Of a stretch of DNA of 64,000 nucleotides, positions 52,490-62,070 are shown piece after piece. Source of the stretch: FEN-1073 sp963780865 (GTDB taxonomy: Bacteria; Chloroflexota; Anaerolineae; Anaerolineales; RBG-16-64-43); assembly GCA_963780865.1 (NCBI GenBank), contig CAWADT010000016.1, positions 124,001-188,000 of the forward strand, in the 5' to 3' direction. The notes under the pieces are model-generated. The model saw only the letters and a list, made by a program, of their open reading frames with translations, searched no databases and was not told the DNA's origin. Positions within the stretch are counted from its first letter, which is position 1; every line of letters starts with the position of its first letter. A program made the translations under genes and the position numbers.

Positions 52490-53404
52490 ATGGAACTGAC
52501 GCCTTCTGGATCCAAGATGGTTCCACCAACCTTCGGCCGGCCCGTGGCCGAGCTTGTCCGCACCCGGTTCTCCTGCCGGTCGTATTCACCGCAACCGATC
52601 GACTGGAAGGATCAACGGCATCTGGAGGAGTTCATCGCTTCCTACGCCGCCGGTCCCCTGGGCTCGATCCTCCGTTTCCAATTGCTCGCGGCAACGGAAG
52701 AAGACCGCAATTCGCTGAGCGGGTTGGGAACGTACGGATTCATCCAGGGCGAAACCGGGTTCATCGCCGGCGCCGTACGCCGGTCGGAAAAATCCCTCGA
52801 AGATTACGGATATTGCCTGGAACGCATCGTTTTGCTCGCCACCGATCTCGGCTTGGGGACGTGTTGGCTGGGGGGAAGTTTCTCCAGGACCGGGTTTTCC
52901 AAAAAGTTATCCCTGGAAGCGGGAGAAACGCTTCCGGCAGTGGCGTCGATCGGACGTATAACGGACGTGGAAAGCGCCCGGATCGGTTTGATCCGCCGGC
53001 AGGTGAATGCCGACCGGCGGTTCCCGTGGGAGAGCCTTTTTTTCGACGAAAATTTCGGGGCACCGCTCTCCCGCGCCGCCGCCGGTCCGTTTGCCGAGCC
53101 GCTCGAAATGGTCCGGTTGTGCCCATCCGCATCCAACAAGCAACCGTGGAGGATTGTCCGCCGATCGAATGGCTGGCATTTTTACCTCCAGCGCACGAAG
53201 GGCTACCGCCGCGGTTTCTTCCAAACCATTCTGCAGGTGGCGGATCTGCAGCGGGTCGATATGGGAATAGCGATATGCCACTTCGACCTTTCGGCCGGCG
53301 AGCTGGGTTTGCCCGGAGCGTGGGCGGTGGCCGAGCCGCTCCTCGCCGTACCAGACCCTGAAACCGAATACATCGTCAGTTGGTTGGAACAAGATCGGAA
53401 ATAA
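52490..53404 (+). CDS. Nitroreductase-like protein (TM1586 type)
   Basis: A 304-residue protein of two repeated nitroreductase-like halves, as in TM1586_NiRdase. N-terminal half: RPVAELVRTRFSCRSYSPQPID, GLGTCWLGGSFSRTGF. C-terminal half: MVRLCPSASNKQPWRIVRRSNGWHFYLQRTKGY..DMGIAICHFDLSAGEL. The FMN-binding arrangement is partly kept, so an oxidoreductase or a flavin-binding protein is likely. ATG follows GGAG. Intact. Confidence 0.84.
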   Translation: MELTPSGSKMVPPTFGRPVAELVRTRFSCRSYSPQPIDWKDQRHLEEFIASYAAGPLGSILRFQLLAATEEDRNSLSGLGTYGFIQGETGFIAGAVRRSEKSLEDYGYCLERIVLLATDLGLGTCWLGGSFSRTGFSKKLSLEAGETLPAVASIGRITDVESARIGLIRRQVNADRRFPWESLFFDENFGAPLSRAAAGPFAEPLEMVRLCPSASNKQPWRIVRRSNGWHFYLQRTKGYRRGFFQTILQVADLQRVDMGIAICHFDLSAGELGLPGAWAVAEPLLAVPDPETEYIVSWLEQDRK

Positions 53405-53525
53405 ATGCGAACACGGATTGCACGGAAAAGAACCGGATGGCACCGAAAATAATTAATAATTTTCCAGGCCAAATACTTTAATTCAATCCGTGGAATCCCG
53501 TTCCGTCCGTGAAATCCGTGGTAAA
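53405..53525 (+). repeat. Dispersed repeat family D
   Basis: CACGGATTGCACGGAAAAG and, inverted, CGTCCGTGAAATCCGTGGTAAA border this gap; copies also at 31905-32175, 56142-56200 and 59470-59575. Confidence 0.55.
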
Positions 53526-53546
53526 AATCCGATCCGCAAGCAACGG

Positions 53547-53552
53547 TATATA
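53547..53552 (+). promoter_or_regulatory. -10 hexamer of the aminotransferase gene
   Basis: A perfect TATAAT 67 bases before the TTG start at 53619. A -35 match is not evident. Confidence 0.4.
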
Positions 53553-53618
53553 ATTAGCGTTCATCCGATAGGCAGCAAACGTATTTCTCGTTCGGCAGGA
53601 ATTGGAGAGGTTTCGCAC

Positions 53619-54848
53619 TTGCCCACTCCCTGGCAATATCAATTCGCACAGAACGCGCAGTCCACCCAGAGCTCCGCCATCCGCGAACTGCTTAAGGTGA
53701 CCCAGAATCCGGAGATCATCTCCTTCGGCGGCGGGCTGCCGGCTCCGGAATTATTCCCGGTGGAGGAATTTCGAGCCGCCTCCGACCGCGTGCTAACGCA
53801 AAATCCCGCCACGGCGCTGCAGTACAGCACCTCGGAAGGCTATCCTCCGCTGCGCGAAATGATCGCCCGCCAGATGGATAAGTTCGGCCTGCGGCTGGGG
53901 CTCGAGAACATTTTGATCACCACCGGTTCGCAGCAATCCCTCGACCTGGTGAGCAAGCTGATGCTCAACAACGCCGACCGAGTGCTGGTGGAGGACCCCA
54001 CCTATCTGGGCGCGGTGCAGATCTTCGGCATCTTCGGCGCCCGGTTCGTCACCGTGCCGATCGACGACGACGGGCTGGAGATCGACCGGCTGCCCGAGGC
54101 CTTCCGCGCCGGCCCGAAATTCCAATATCTCATCCCTACGTTTCAAAATCCGGCCGGCGTAACCCTCTCGCTCGCGCGCCGCAACGCGCTGATCGCGCTG
54201 TCCGATCAGTTCGGGATTCCAATCGTCGAGGACGATCCGTACAGCGCGCTGCGCTTCGAAGGCGAAACGCTCCCGCCGCTGCTTGCGCTCGACGCCGCGC
54301 GTCTCAAGACCGCCGACGGATACTTATCCGGCAACGTGATCTACCTGGGAACTTTTTCCAAAACTCTGGCGCCGGGCTTGCGCCTGGCTTGGATTTCCGC
54401 TCCGCCCGAGGTGATCGGGAAGCTGGTGCAGCTCAAACAGGGCGCCGACCTGCACACCCCCATCTTCGTTCAGATGATGGCGTACGAAACAGCCCGCGAC
54501 GGTTTCCTCGAGCGGCACATCGAAAAAATCCGCGCGGTTTACCGGGAGCGGCGGAACGTAATGCTGGCCGCCATGGACGAGTTCTTCCCGCCGGAGGTGC
54601 ATTGGACTCAGCCTGCAGGCGGCCTGTTCCTGTGGGCACGGCTGCCGGAAGGCATGGTCAGTGCGGACCTTCTGCGCGCGGCGATTAAATTGAACGTGGC
54701 CTTCGTCACCGGCAACAATTTCTTCGCCGCGAACGAGCGGGCCGGCGACCGGTACTTCCGCCTGAATTTTTCCAACATGGCGCCGGACCGGATCCGCGAG
54801 GGCATCCACCGTCTGGCCCAGGCGATCCGCGAGGCGATGAAATCCTGA
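53619..54848 (+). CDS. PLP-dependent aminotransferase, class I/II (LysN/AAA-like)
   Basis: A 409-residue fold-type I aminotransferase. I chose TTG 53619, placed 8 bases after GGAGAGG, which begins PTPWQYQFAQNAQSTQSSAIRELLK. Family landmarks: ISFGGGLPAPELFP, LQYSTSEGYPPLREMIARQM, ILITTGSQQSLDLVSKL, the PLP lysine K248 in YLGTFSKTLAPGLRLAW and the substrate-binding Arg in GDRYFRLNFSN. This subgroup contains 2-aminoadipate, valine and kynurenine aminotransferases; the substrate is undecided. It is 139 bases before the ACT/CBS genes, which can be amino-acid sensors. Confidence 0.9.
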   Translation: MPTPWQYQFAQNAQSTQSSAIRELLKVTQNPEIISFGGGLPAPELFPVEEFRAASDRVLTQNPATALQYSTSEGYPPLREMIARQMDKFGLRLGLENILITTGSQQSLDLVSKLMLNNADRVLVEDPTYLGAVQIFGIFGARFVTVPIDDDGLEIDRLPEAFRAGPKFQYLIPTFQNPAGVTLSLARRNALIALSDQFGIPIVEDDPYSALRFEGETLPPLLALDAARLKTADGYLSGNVIYLGTFSKTLAPGLRLAWISAPPEVIGKLVQLKQGADLHTPIFVQMMAYETARDGFLERHIEKIRAVYRERRNVMLAAMDEFFPPEVHWTQPAGGLFLWARLPEGMVSADLLRAAIKLNVAFVTGNNFFAANERAGDRYFRLNFSNMAPDRIREGIHRLAQAIREAMKS

Positions 54849-54987
54849 AGCCCGGCCGGCCGCCGCGGGTTGATGGAGAAACCGTTGCCCCCCATCCAGA
54901 CCGGCGGCCCGGGGTAGAATTGTATTTGGCCATGCCGGCTTGAATCGGGTAGCCGGATTCCATCTACTCATCTCACAGGAGGCGTAA

Positions 54988-55635
54988 ATGCTGGTCAAAG
55001 ATCGTATGACCCCCGATCCGAAAACAGTCTCCCCCGAGACCTCGCATCCCGAAGCGCTGCGTATGCTGCACAAGGAAAGCTTCAGCTATTTGCCGGTGGT
55101 GGATAAATCCGGGAAGCTGGTCGGGGTCGTGACCGAAACCGACCTGCTGCACGCGGCGCCCTCCTCGGCCACCTCGCTGAGCATTTACGAGATGAACTAC
55201 CTGCTTTCCAACCTCAAGGTCCACGAGGTGATGAGCAGCCCGGCGATCACCATCCCGGAGGATACTCCGATCGAGGAGGCCGCGCGGGTGATGATCGAGA
55301 AGTCGATCGGCTGCCTGCCCGTGATGCGCGGCCATCAACTGGTCGGGGTGATTACGGAGACCGATATTTTTAAAACCTTCGTCGAGATTCTCGGGCAGGG
55401 CACGGGCGTCCTGCGGATCACTCTGCGCTCTCCGGATCAGCCCGGGGAGCTCGCCCGGCTGACCGGCGTGATCGCAAAGCTCGGCGGCAACATCCACGCC
55501 GTCGCCTCGTTCCACAGCGGAGACAAGCAGCACGTCCTCTTCACCTTCCGGATCGACGGCGTGGAAGAAGCCACGCTGATTCCCGCCCTTACCCAGATGG
55601 GCGAGCAGGTCGTCCACGTCTGCCGGGTCGGCTGA
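54988..55635 (+). CDS. CBS-domain pair plus ACT domain regulator (AcuB-like)
   Basis: A 215-residue protein. CBS domain 1 covers about 1-60 (MTPDPKTVSPETSHPEALRMLHKESFSYLPVVDKSGKLVGVVTETDLL), CBS 2 about 75-130 (VMSSPAITIPEDTPIEEAARVMIEKSIGCLPVM..LVGVITETDIF), and an ACT domain about 140-212 (RSPDQPGELARLTGVIAKLGGNIHAVAS). CBS pairs sense adenine nucleotides and ACT domains sense amino acids. ATG follows AGGAGG. It is followed after 16 bases by the second ACT-domain gene; the two are probably one operon. Confidence 0.9.
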   Translation: MLVKDRMTPDPKTVSPETSHPEALRMLHKESFSYLPVVDKSGKLVGVVTETDLLHAAPSSATSLSIYEMNYLLSNLKVHEVMSSPAITIPEDTPIEEAARVMIEKSIGCLPVMRGHQLVGVITETDIFKTFVEILGQGTGVLRITLRSPDQPGELARLTGVIAKLGGNIHAVASFHSGDKQHVLFTFRIDGVEEATLIPALTQMGEQVVHVCRVG

Positions 55636-55651
55636 GCCGCAGGAGGCAGCC

Positions 55652-56083
55652 ATGAAAATCCAACAACTTTCGATCTTTCTCGAAAACCGGGCCGGGTCAT
55701 TGCGCAAAGTCTGCGATCTGCTGGCCCAATCCAAGGTCAACGTCTCCACCCTGCTCCTGGCAGATTCCAAGGAATTTGGAATCCTGCGGTTGGTCATTCG
55801 GGATTGGGAGCAGGCCAAGCGCGCGCTCGAGCAGGGCGGGTACGCCGTCAACCAGACGGAGGTATTGGCGGTGGAGGTGGAGGACCGGCCGGGCGGGCTG
55901 ATGGAAATTCTCCAGCCGCTGGAGGCGGCGGGCCTCAACATCGAATACATGTACGCCTTCAACATCGGACGCAAAGGCAAAGTTGTGGACATCTTCCGCT
56001 TCGGAAATCCGGAGCGGGCCGAAGCCGCCCTCAAAGAGGCCGGCATTAACGTCCTGGGCATTGTCGATTTATTCGGGACGTAA
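55652..56083 (+). CDS. Tandem ACT-domain amino-acid-binding protein
   Basis: A 143-residue protein of two ACT repeats: QLSIFLENRAGSLRKVCDLLAQSKVNVSTLLLADS and VEVEDRPGGLMEILQPLEAAGLNIEYMYAF. The length and double ACT arrangement resemble small amino-acid-binding regulators. ATG follows GGAGG. It is the last gene of the unit, ended by a terminator 25 bases later. Ligand unknown. Confidence 0.9.
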   Translation: MKIQQLSIFLENRAGSLRKVCDLLAQSKVNVSTLLLADSKEFGILRLVIRDWEQAKRALEQGGYAVNQTEVLAVEVEDRPGGLMEILQPLEAAGLNIEYMYAFNIGRKGKVVDIFRFGNPERAEAALKEAGINVLGIVDLFGT

Positions 56084-56107
56084 GTTGACGAGCGATGGAA
56101 AGATAGA

Positions 56108-56140
56108 ACGCCGGAGAATCTCTCTCCGGCGTTTTTGTTT
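56108..56140 (+). terminator. Rho-independent terminator after the ACT-domain genes
   Basis: Hairpin ACGCCGGAGA-atct-CTCTCCGGCGT followed by TTTTTGTTTT. Confidence 0.88.
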
Positions 56141-56141
56141 T

Positions 56142-56200
56142 CCACGGATTACACGGATTTTTTCGATTTATCCTTGTCATCCTCTCTTTGTCTGTGAACT
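56142..56200 (+). repeat. Dispersed repeat family D
   Basis: CCACGGATTACACGGATTTT begins directly after the terminator and the stretch ends with CTGTGAACTACGTGG. It separates the terminator from the convergent CAP-domain gene. Confidence 0.5.
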
Positions 56201-56209
56201 ACGTGGTTC

Positions 56210-57245
56210 CTACGGCCCGCCGAAATCCACGGTGAAGAATCCGCCGTAGGAAAAGGTGGAACAGGAGACGTAACCGACGCCGAAATCCGTGTAGTGCGTT
56301 TCCAGGATGACGTCCTTGTGGGGCGGGTCGTTCATCCACCAGGTGACGGCCTGGGCCGGCGTGCCGTACGAACCGCCGCCCCAGTAGATGATCTCCCCCC
56401 ACCAGGAACCGCCGTACCCCGCCTGAACCATGCGCTGGCGGGGCGTGGAACCGTCGGACCCGTTGTGCTGGGTGAGATTGTGTGTGACCATATCGATGCT
56501 ATGGCCGCGTGCGGAACTGGTGAGCGAGCCATTCACCGAAAGGGAGGGCAACCCGTTCTGGTTGCGTTGCGCGTTGAGGAGCGAAGCCGTCTGGGATTCT
56601 ATAGTCGTAATTGTAGACGACGCATCCGCCTGAAACTGCCGCGGTCGGCGTGGCGCTCGGACGGAGGGTGATTGTCGCTGTCGGAGTGGGCGTAGCGACG
56701 GGGAGCGTCGGATTTGCGAGGGTTACGCTGGGTAATGGCGTATCCGTCGGAACGGCCGTCGCCGCATCGCCCGCGAGGTGCGTTGCGGTTGGGGTCGGGG
56801 TGGAAGCATCCGCCGGGGGGACGTAAACCGTCGGTGTGGCGGAGGGAACAATCGGCCGCAGCGTCAACGACGGCTGCGATTGCGGCGGATGCGCTTCTGT
56901 GGGCGTGACCGAAGGGAGAACGTAGATTGTCACCGTCACCGTAGCCGCTACCGCCCGCGAGGGAAACAGAAACAACGTTTCGGTGGGCGTTGCAACGGGG
57001 GTGGCGGTTTCGGTGAAGATGATCATCACGGTGGATGTGGCCGTCGCCGGATCGACGGCGGTTGGCGTAGGCGTGACGAAATCCGGCAGGAAGGGCGTGC
57101 TGGACGGCGCCGCAAAGGCCTCCAACCCGCCAGACGATCCGGGTCCGGCCGGTTCCGGCATGGCTCCGCTCACCATGGAGCAGCCAAAGCTGAGCACCGT
57201 CACCGCTGCCCAGAAAATCTTTCGGTATCCTCTGCCGCGCCTCAT
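56210..57245 (-). CDS. CAP-domain lipoprotein, copy 1 (frameshifted)
   Basis: Two frames together encode a lipoprotein of the CAP/SCP (cysteine-rich secretory protein) superfamily. The first (from ATG 57245, after GAGGG) gives a signal peptide with lipobox SFGC, then a long Thr/Pro/Ser linker of about 170 residues and CVVYNYDYRI. One extra C near 56603 breaks it. The next frame resumes QTASLLNAQRNQNGLPSLSVNGSL and gives the CAP domain with HS..MVTHNLTQHN, WGEI and DPPHKD (His and Glu of the CAP cavity). It is a paralogue of the intact gene next to it. Confidence 0.78.
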
Positions 57246-57516
57246 CTTTCTGCCCTCGGAAGTCTCCCGTCAGTTTTCAGCATGATCATATTAATTTACA
57301 AAGGAATGATCACCATCCTCTTTTTCCCTTACGGTAGTCTTACCTTCAAATTGCGCCGCCACCTACCAGGACGAATCGGTTATGGGCCCGATGGAACAAA
57401 TTATCTCGATGCTCCCATCCTTCCGTAGCGGCCTGGACAAGGAGGAATGAAAATAAAAAATCCTCCGGAGATCGTCGGAGGCCTCGGGGGATGGAATGGA
57501 GCCGTCTCGCGCCGCC

Positions 57517-58569
57517 CTACGGCGCGCCAAAATCCACCGTGAACCAGCCTTGGCCCGCGCAATAAGCATACCCCACTCCGTAATCCACGTAGGGCCAATT
57601 GGTTCCCAGGACCATATCCCGGTGGCCCGGTTCATTCATCCACCAATTCACCGCGATCGTCGGTGTGCCGCCAGCGATGATCTCTCCCCAATACCTTCCG
57701 TAGTAACCCGCGCGCTCCTCCCGCTCCTGAGGCGTGGAACCGTCCAGGCCCGTATGGGACATATATTTATTGACCACCATATCCACACTGTGGGCGCGCG
57801 CGGAAGTGGTCAGCATGCTGTTCAGGATCAGCGCGTATTTCCCATTCTGGGCGCGCTGGTCGTTGATCATCACCGCCACCTGCGCTTCCCAATCATAGTT
57901 GAAGGTCGCGCATCCCTGCGAGGCCGGCGCGGAAGTGGGTGTAGCCGAGGGTAAAGGAGTGCGCGTCACGGTCGGAGTGGGTGTCGCCGTCGGAGCAACG
58001 GTGGGCGTAGAGGTCTGGGTGAGCGTCGGAGTGGCGGTTTCGCTGCCGGAAAGCGTCGCGGTCGGCGTCGGGGATAACGGGTCTTCGGTTGCGGTCGGCG
58101 TATCCGTGGGGATCGCGGTCGGGGTGGCGGTCGCCGTCGATTGAACCTGCGCCGGGGCCGCCGACGTGGCCGACGGATAAACATAAGGAGTTTTTGTTTT
58201 CGTGATTGTCGGCGAGAGATTTGGCTGACGCCAGACGGTGGGCGTGACCGACGGGAGAACATACACCGTCACAGTGGGTGTGGACGTGCCCGTTTCGGTG
58301 ATCACGACAAGGATCGTAATCGTCGGGGTGGGCGTGGCCGATGGAAGCATTGCGGTTGGCGGATCGTCGAGCAGCGTGGTGGAAGTCGGAATGAGGATAC
58401 TCTCCCCCGGCAGGAAGGGCGTATTCGAAGGCGGCAGAAAGGCATCCAGGTCCTGGGCCGAACCCCAATTCCAGGCGCCCGGGATCGACCCGGTGGTGAG
58501 GGAACACCCGAAGATCAGCGCGGCGGCTGCGGGCCAAAATAATTTTTGAATTCGGTTTGCGTTCTGCAT
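57517..58569 (-). CDS. CAP-domain lipoprotein, copy 2
   Basis: A 350-residue lipoprotein. I chose ATG 58567-58569, whose MQNANRIQKLFWPAAAALIFGCS aligns with the signal peptide of copy 1 (lipobox IFGC); an earlier in-frame ATG at 58599 lacks this match. A Thr/Pro/Ser linker of about 190 residues follows. The CAP domain (about 225-350) has VMINDQRAQNGK, AHSVDMVVNKYMSHTG, YWGEII, NEPGHRDMVLG and ends GWFTVDFGAP. CAP proteins are secreted and often bind lipids or act as proteases or defence proteins; the role in bacteria is unclear. Intact. Confidence 0.88.
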   Translation of the reverse strand: MQNANRIQKLFWPAAAALIFGCSLTTGSIPGAWNWGSAQDLDAFLPPSNTPFLPGESILIPTSTTLLDDPPTAMLPSATPTPTITILVVITETGTSTPTVTVYVLPSVTPTVWRQPNLSPTITKTKTPYVYPSATSAAPAQVQSTATATPTAIPTDTPTATEDPLSPTPTATLSGSETATPTLTQTSTPTVAPTATPTPTVTRTPLPSATPTSAPASQGCATFNYDWEAQVAVMINDQRAQNGKYALILNSMLTTSARAHSVDMVVNKYMSHTGLDGSTPQEREERAGYYGRYWGEIIAGGTPTIAVNWWMNEPGHRDMVLGTNWPYVDYGVGYAYCAGQGWFTVDFGAP

Positions 58570-58888
58570 GACGTATCGGCGGGATACTTCCCGGTCCATC
58601 CTTAAGTATGATTATCTTAATCCGAAAAGAAATGACGAGCATACTGTCTTTCCCTATACGTTAGTCTGGATTTGCACGTTTCCTTTCGGAGGTTTAGTAC
58701 CAACGGACTATCCCCGCGCGGCAGAATCCATCGCCCGCGGGAAAAAATAATCCAAAGTACTACATGCCCATCCCGCGTCGTTGAACCCCAACGGGAAGGC
58801 GTGCCCATCCAATCCGATCGCCGATTTCGGGCTTGTTCTTTCTCAAACTGATAGAATATCCTTCGGATCATGAAAGATGAGGTTTAGT
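58570..58888 (+). other. Intergenic stretch, nothing recognised
   Basis: About 320 bases between divergent genes. It presumably contains both promoters (TAGAAT at 58852-58857 is a possible -10 for the plus-strand gene) but no confident pair, repeat or coding sequence. Confidence 0.35.
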
Positions 58889-59452
58889 ATGGAAAAGATA
58901 AAAGCCGTTCTCCGGCAGTGGCTCCCGCTCGCGGTGGCGATAACCGCCGTGTGCGGGTTAGTCTACCTGGCCGTGCAGCAGGAATTGCGGCAGAGCGCGA
59001 ACGATCCGCAAATCCAAATGGCGGAGGATGCGGCCGCGGCGCTGGGAAACGGCGCGGCGGTCGATTCCATCCTGCCCGCCGAAAAAACGGCGATCGAACG
59101 CAGTCTGGCTGCGTTCGTCATGGTATTCGACGATCGCGGCGAAGTCACCGGATCCTCAGCGACGCTGCACGGGGAGACGCCTCAACTGCCCGGGGGGATA
59201 TTGGATTACGTCCGCAGCCACGGGCAGGATCGCGTCACCTGGCAACCCGAGCCGGGCGCGCGCATCGCCGCGGTGGTCGTCCGCTACCAGGGCGCCCAAT
59301 CCGGATTCGTGCTCGCCGGCCGCTCGCTACGGGAAGTGGAGATCCGCGAGGGCAACGTGGAACTCGAGGCGGGAGCCGCGTGGGTCTTTACTCTGGCGGC
59401 AACTCTGGTCGTGTGCGCCTTGGGCGAATGGATTTTCGGATCGAAGCGATAA
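58889..59452 (+). CDS. Membrane-anchored protein of unknown function
   Basis: A 187-residue protein with an N-terminal membrane helix (residues 10-29, WLPLAVAITAVCGLVYLAVQ), an extracytoplasmic domain of about 130 residues with VMVFDDRGEVTGSSATLHGETP and ARIAAVVVRYQGAQSGFVLAGRSLREVE (a PAS/Cache-like sensor fold is possible), and a second helix near the end (VFTLAATLVVCALGEWIFG). ATG 58889 follows GAGG at 6 bases. No signalling output domain is attached, so its role is open. Confidence 0.7.
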   Translation: MEKIKAVLRQWLPLAVAITAVCGLVYLAVQQELRQSANDPQIQMAEDAAAALGNGAAVDSILPAEKTAIERSLAAFVMVFDDRGEVTGSSATLHGETPQLPGGILDYVRSHGQDRVTWQPEPGARIAAVVVRYQGAQSGFVLAGRSLREVEIREGNVELEAGAAWVFTLAATLVVCALGEWIFGSKR

Positions 59453-59469
59453 TCGACGGCAGGAAAACC

Positions 59470-59575
59470 TTAACCACGGATTACACCAAGAATTGCGGAT
59501 TACACAGAAGCAGAAAAAGATTGGGAAAACTTCCCTTGTAGTTCTCCGTGTAATCCGTCTTCCGTTTTCCAACAC
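59470..59575 (+). repeat. Dispersed repeat family D, inverted pair
   Basis: AACCACGGATTACACCAAG and GGATTACACAGAAGC at left, CTCCGTGTAATCCGTCTTCC at right. Confidence 0.55.
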
Positions 59576-59613
59576 CAAAACGATGATGTTGCAAGAAACA
59601 CAAGGAGAAAACC

Positions 59614-60120
59614 ATGCCGCATCCGATGGTCGATCAATTGCGCTTCACCCGGAGTGAATTTATGCGCGGGCTGGAAGGCCTGGCGCCCCAGGACGCCTCC
59701 CGCCGGCTGATGCCCATGAATTGCATCAGTTGGAACGTGGGCCATTTGGCCTGGCAGGAGCAAATTTGTTTTCTCTACGGCGGGCAGAAAAAGATCCTGT
59801 TTCCGGATGTGAACAAAGCCTACGCCTACGGCGCCCCCGCCTGCACGCCCGGGCTTGACGAGATGCTCTCCGATTGGAAAGCCATCACCGCGGCGGTCGA
59901 CCCTTGGCTCGATACACTCGTCCCGGAGGATCTGCTGAAAAATATCGATCGCGGCAAGGACTTCGGCGCTTACATGCTCGGCTCCCTCCTCCAGCGAGTG
60001 ATTTATCACTACTGGTATCACAACGGGGAAAACCTCGCCATCCGCCAGGCGCTAGGACATACGAACCTTCCCCAATTCGTCGGCGATATCGACCGCGAGG
60101 CTCCCTATCGGCCGGCTTAA
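59614..60120 (+). CDS. DinB family protein
   Basis: A 168-residue four-helix DinB-like protein. The conserved His residues of the metal site are in WNVGHLAWQE (about 40-49) and IYHYWYHNGE (about 130-139). Members include thiol-dependent S-transferases (bacillithiol/mycothiol type) and stress proteins. ATG 59614 follows AAGGAG. Complete and apparently monocistronic, ending about 60 bases from the convergent glycosyltransferase gene. Confidence 0.86.
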   Translation: MPHPMVDQLRFTRSEFMRGLEGLAPQDASRRLMPMNCISWNVGHLAWQEQICFLYGGQKKILFPDVNKAYAYGAPACTPGLDEMLSDWKAITAAVDPWLDTLVPEDLLKNIDRGKDFGAYMLGSLLQRVIYHYWYHNGENLAIRQALGHTNLPQFVGDIDREAPYRPA

Positions 60121-60182
60121 TGGTAAAGGCGGCGTTCGGTTTTACGAGGGAGCTATTAAGGTGGAACGTTCCTTCTTCTGCT

Positions 60183-61814
60183 CTATCGCTTATACAATTC
60201 CATGATCGGTATTCCCTGATAGCTCACCTGCAAGACGGGCGGCGCCAAAGTTTCGAGAAAACCCGGGAGGGCGGGAACAGCGCCTCCCATTTCGTCGAAT
60301 TGAGTCTGACGATATTCGAGAATGATCCAATTGGCTATGGAATAATCCCCGATCACGGGCTGAGGCGCGCCCGGCCCAAAAATACTTTGCGTCGGGGAGT
60401 CGTGCAAGATAAAGACATCCTTGCGCAATTGACCATGCAACTGGTAGTAAATCATTACGTCGTAACTCCAGGGTTCCACCCAAATCCGGTCGCCGGGCCT
60501 AGCATGGGCATTGATATAGGGCAGAGCGGCCGCATACGATTCGCACCAGTAAGTCGTTTCCAGTTTCAATGCCGTCGCGCCCGGCAAACCGCCTATCCCC
60601 TCGGAATAATAAGAAAGCAGGTGAGGAAATAAGCCGGCCATTGTGACAACCTGCGGAGCCAGAAAAAGCGCGACCAGAATAGAGCCTGCCGGAACGATCC
60701 AGGCCGGGCGCTGCATCCGGTCCGCCAATTTCTGCAAGCCGGCCAACATCCAGCCGAACCCCGCGCCGGCCAAGGCCGCCAGGAACGGGAAAGCGGGCAT
60801 AAAGAGCCGCTCGCCGTCGTAGACCAGCGTTCTGCCGATCGCAAAAACCAGCAATGGCGTGAGCGCACTGATGACCAGCAGTCCACCCAACCCCCTATCC
60901 TGCCTTCCTCTTCCGGACCGCGCCATGCCGATAAAAGCCAGCAGCAATACCGTCAGGGGGACAACCGCCCCGAGAATGACAAATACATATGTCCAGGGCG
61001 GAGGCACATAATAACGGCCAAAATACCATGTTCCAATCTCGAAATGATGGAGATGAAAGTTGATGTATTCCAGGATCCGGCTCCACGTCTGGTGATAAAG
61101 CCACGGCCAGACCAGGATAAACGTTGGAACAGCAACGATCCCCATGAGAAGAAAACGGAAAACGACATACCACTTCCGGCGGAAGGCCAGAGACCATACC
61201 ATCAAGCCAATTGGCAAAAATGTCGCATTAAGCTTAACGGCCTCGGCCATTCCCCAGGCCAGCCCCAGCACAAGCCCCCACCACCATTCCTTTCGATCAA
61301 TCGTCCGCCAGAAAAGGAAGGTGACGAGAAAAATTGCCGCGGCCACCGGGACATCCAGCGCGGCCAAATGGGAATGAAAGAAGAAACGCGGCATGGACAT
61401 CAGCGCCCCCGCCGCAAACAGGCCGGCCGGTTTTCCATACGTCTCCGCCACCATGAAATACAAAACCCCGACCATGAGCGCCACCAGAAGGATGTTCCCC
61501 AACCGATGCGCGGTTAAGTCGTCAAAGGTATGGCGGGCCAAAGACCAGATCAGTCCAGACCAAACTCTATCCAGAGGCGGGTGTTCATGGGTGGCACTCC
61601 AAAAAGGATCTATGGTTCCGGCTTGGAAAGCCGCGCTCGGGTTTTTCGCCAGCGCAGTAAACCAGCCCAGGTAGGATTCGGACGAGGAAATATACGCTGG
61701 TTCATCCCAAGTCAATCCAATGGCCGACGCTGTGATCGTTAATAGGATCGCCGTCAGGCAAGCCAGGAGAACCGCAATGGATTTATTGCCAAGTTTTATT
61801 GTTCGTTTCGGCAT
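60183..61814 (-). CDS. PMT-type glycosyltransferase, membrane protein (GT39/83-like)
   Basis: A 543-residue polytopic glycosyltransferase of the dolichyl-phosphate-mannose-protein mannosyltransferase / ArnT-like class that uses lipid-linked sugars outside the membrane. After the first helix (residues 12-34) the catalytic acidic loop TWDEPAYISSSESYLGWF occurs, followed by HEHPPLDRVWSGL, then about ten helices and a C-terminal extracytoplasmic domain (from about 430). ATG 61812-61814 follows AAGGAG, deciding against the longer frame. The acceptor is unknown. Confidence 0.86.
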   Translation of the reverse strand: MPKRTIKLGNKSIAVLLACLTAILLTITASAIGLTWDEPAYISSSESYLGWFTALAKNPSAAFQAGTIDPFWSATHEHPPLDRVWSGLIWSLARHTFDDLTAHRLGNILLVALMVGVLYFMVAETYGKPAGLFAAGALMSMPRFFFHSHLAALDVPVAAAIFLVTFLFWRTIDRKEWWWGLVLGLAWGMAEAVKLNATFLPIGLMVWSLAFRRKWYVVFRFLLMGIVAVPTFILVWPWLYHQTWSRILEYINFHLHHFEIGTWYFGRYYVPPPWTYVFVILGAVVPLTVLLLAFIGMARSGRGRQDRGLGGLLVISALTPLLVFAIGRTLVYDGERLFMPAFPFLAALAGAGFGWMLAGLQKLADRMQRPAWIVPAGSILVALFLAPQVVTMAGLFPHLLSYYSEGIGGLPGATALKLETTYWCESYAAALPYINAHARPGDRIWVEPWSYDVMIYYQLHGQLRKDVFILHDSPTQSIFGPGAPQPVIGDYSIANWIILEYRQTQFDEMGGAVPALPGFLETLAPPVLQVSYQGIPIMELYKR

Positions 61815-62070
61815 AGTCCGCTCTCCTTCGCCATATTCTCCCGCGAAGATCGGCCGATCGCAGAAAGGAACCGAACCCGCCGGCAACCCTTCAATTCTCA
61901 GAATGCCATTCTACCGGATGAATGGATCCCTTCGCTATATCCTCGGCCGCACCAGCAACTCACCGCCCTTCGAGCAAACTGCCGAAAAAGTTTCGCTTGG
62001 CGGGCGATATCAACCAGCATGCTTTCCAACCTCCGGCTCGGCCGGCGGGTAGATTCGATCGAAAGCCTAA

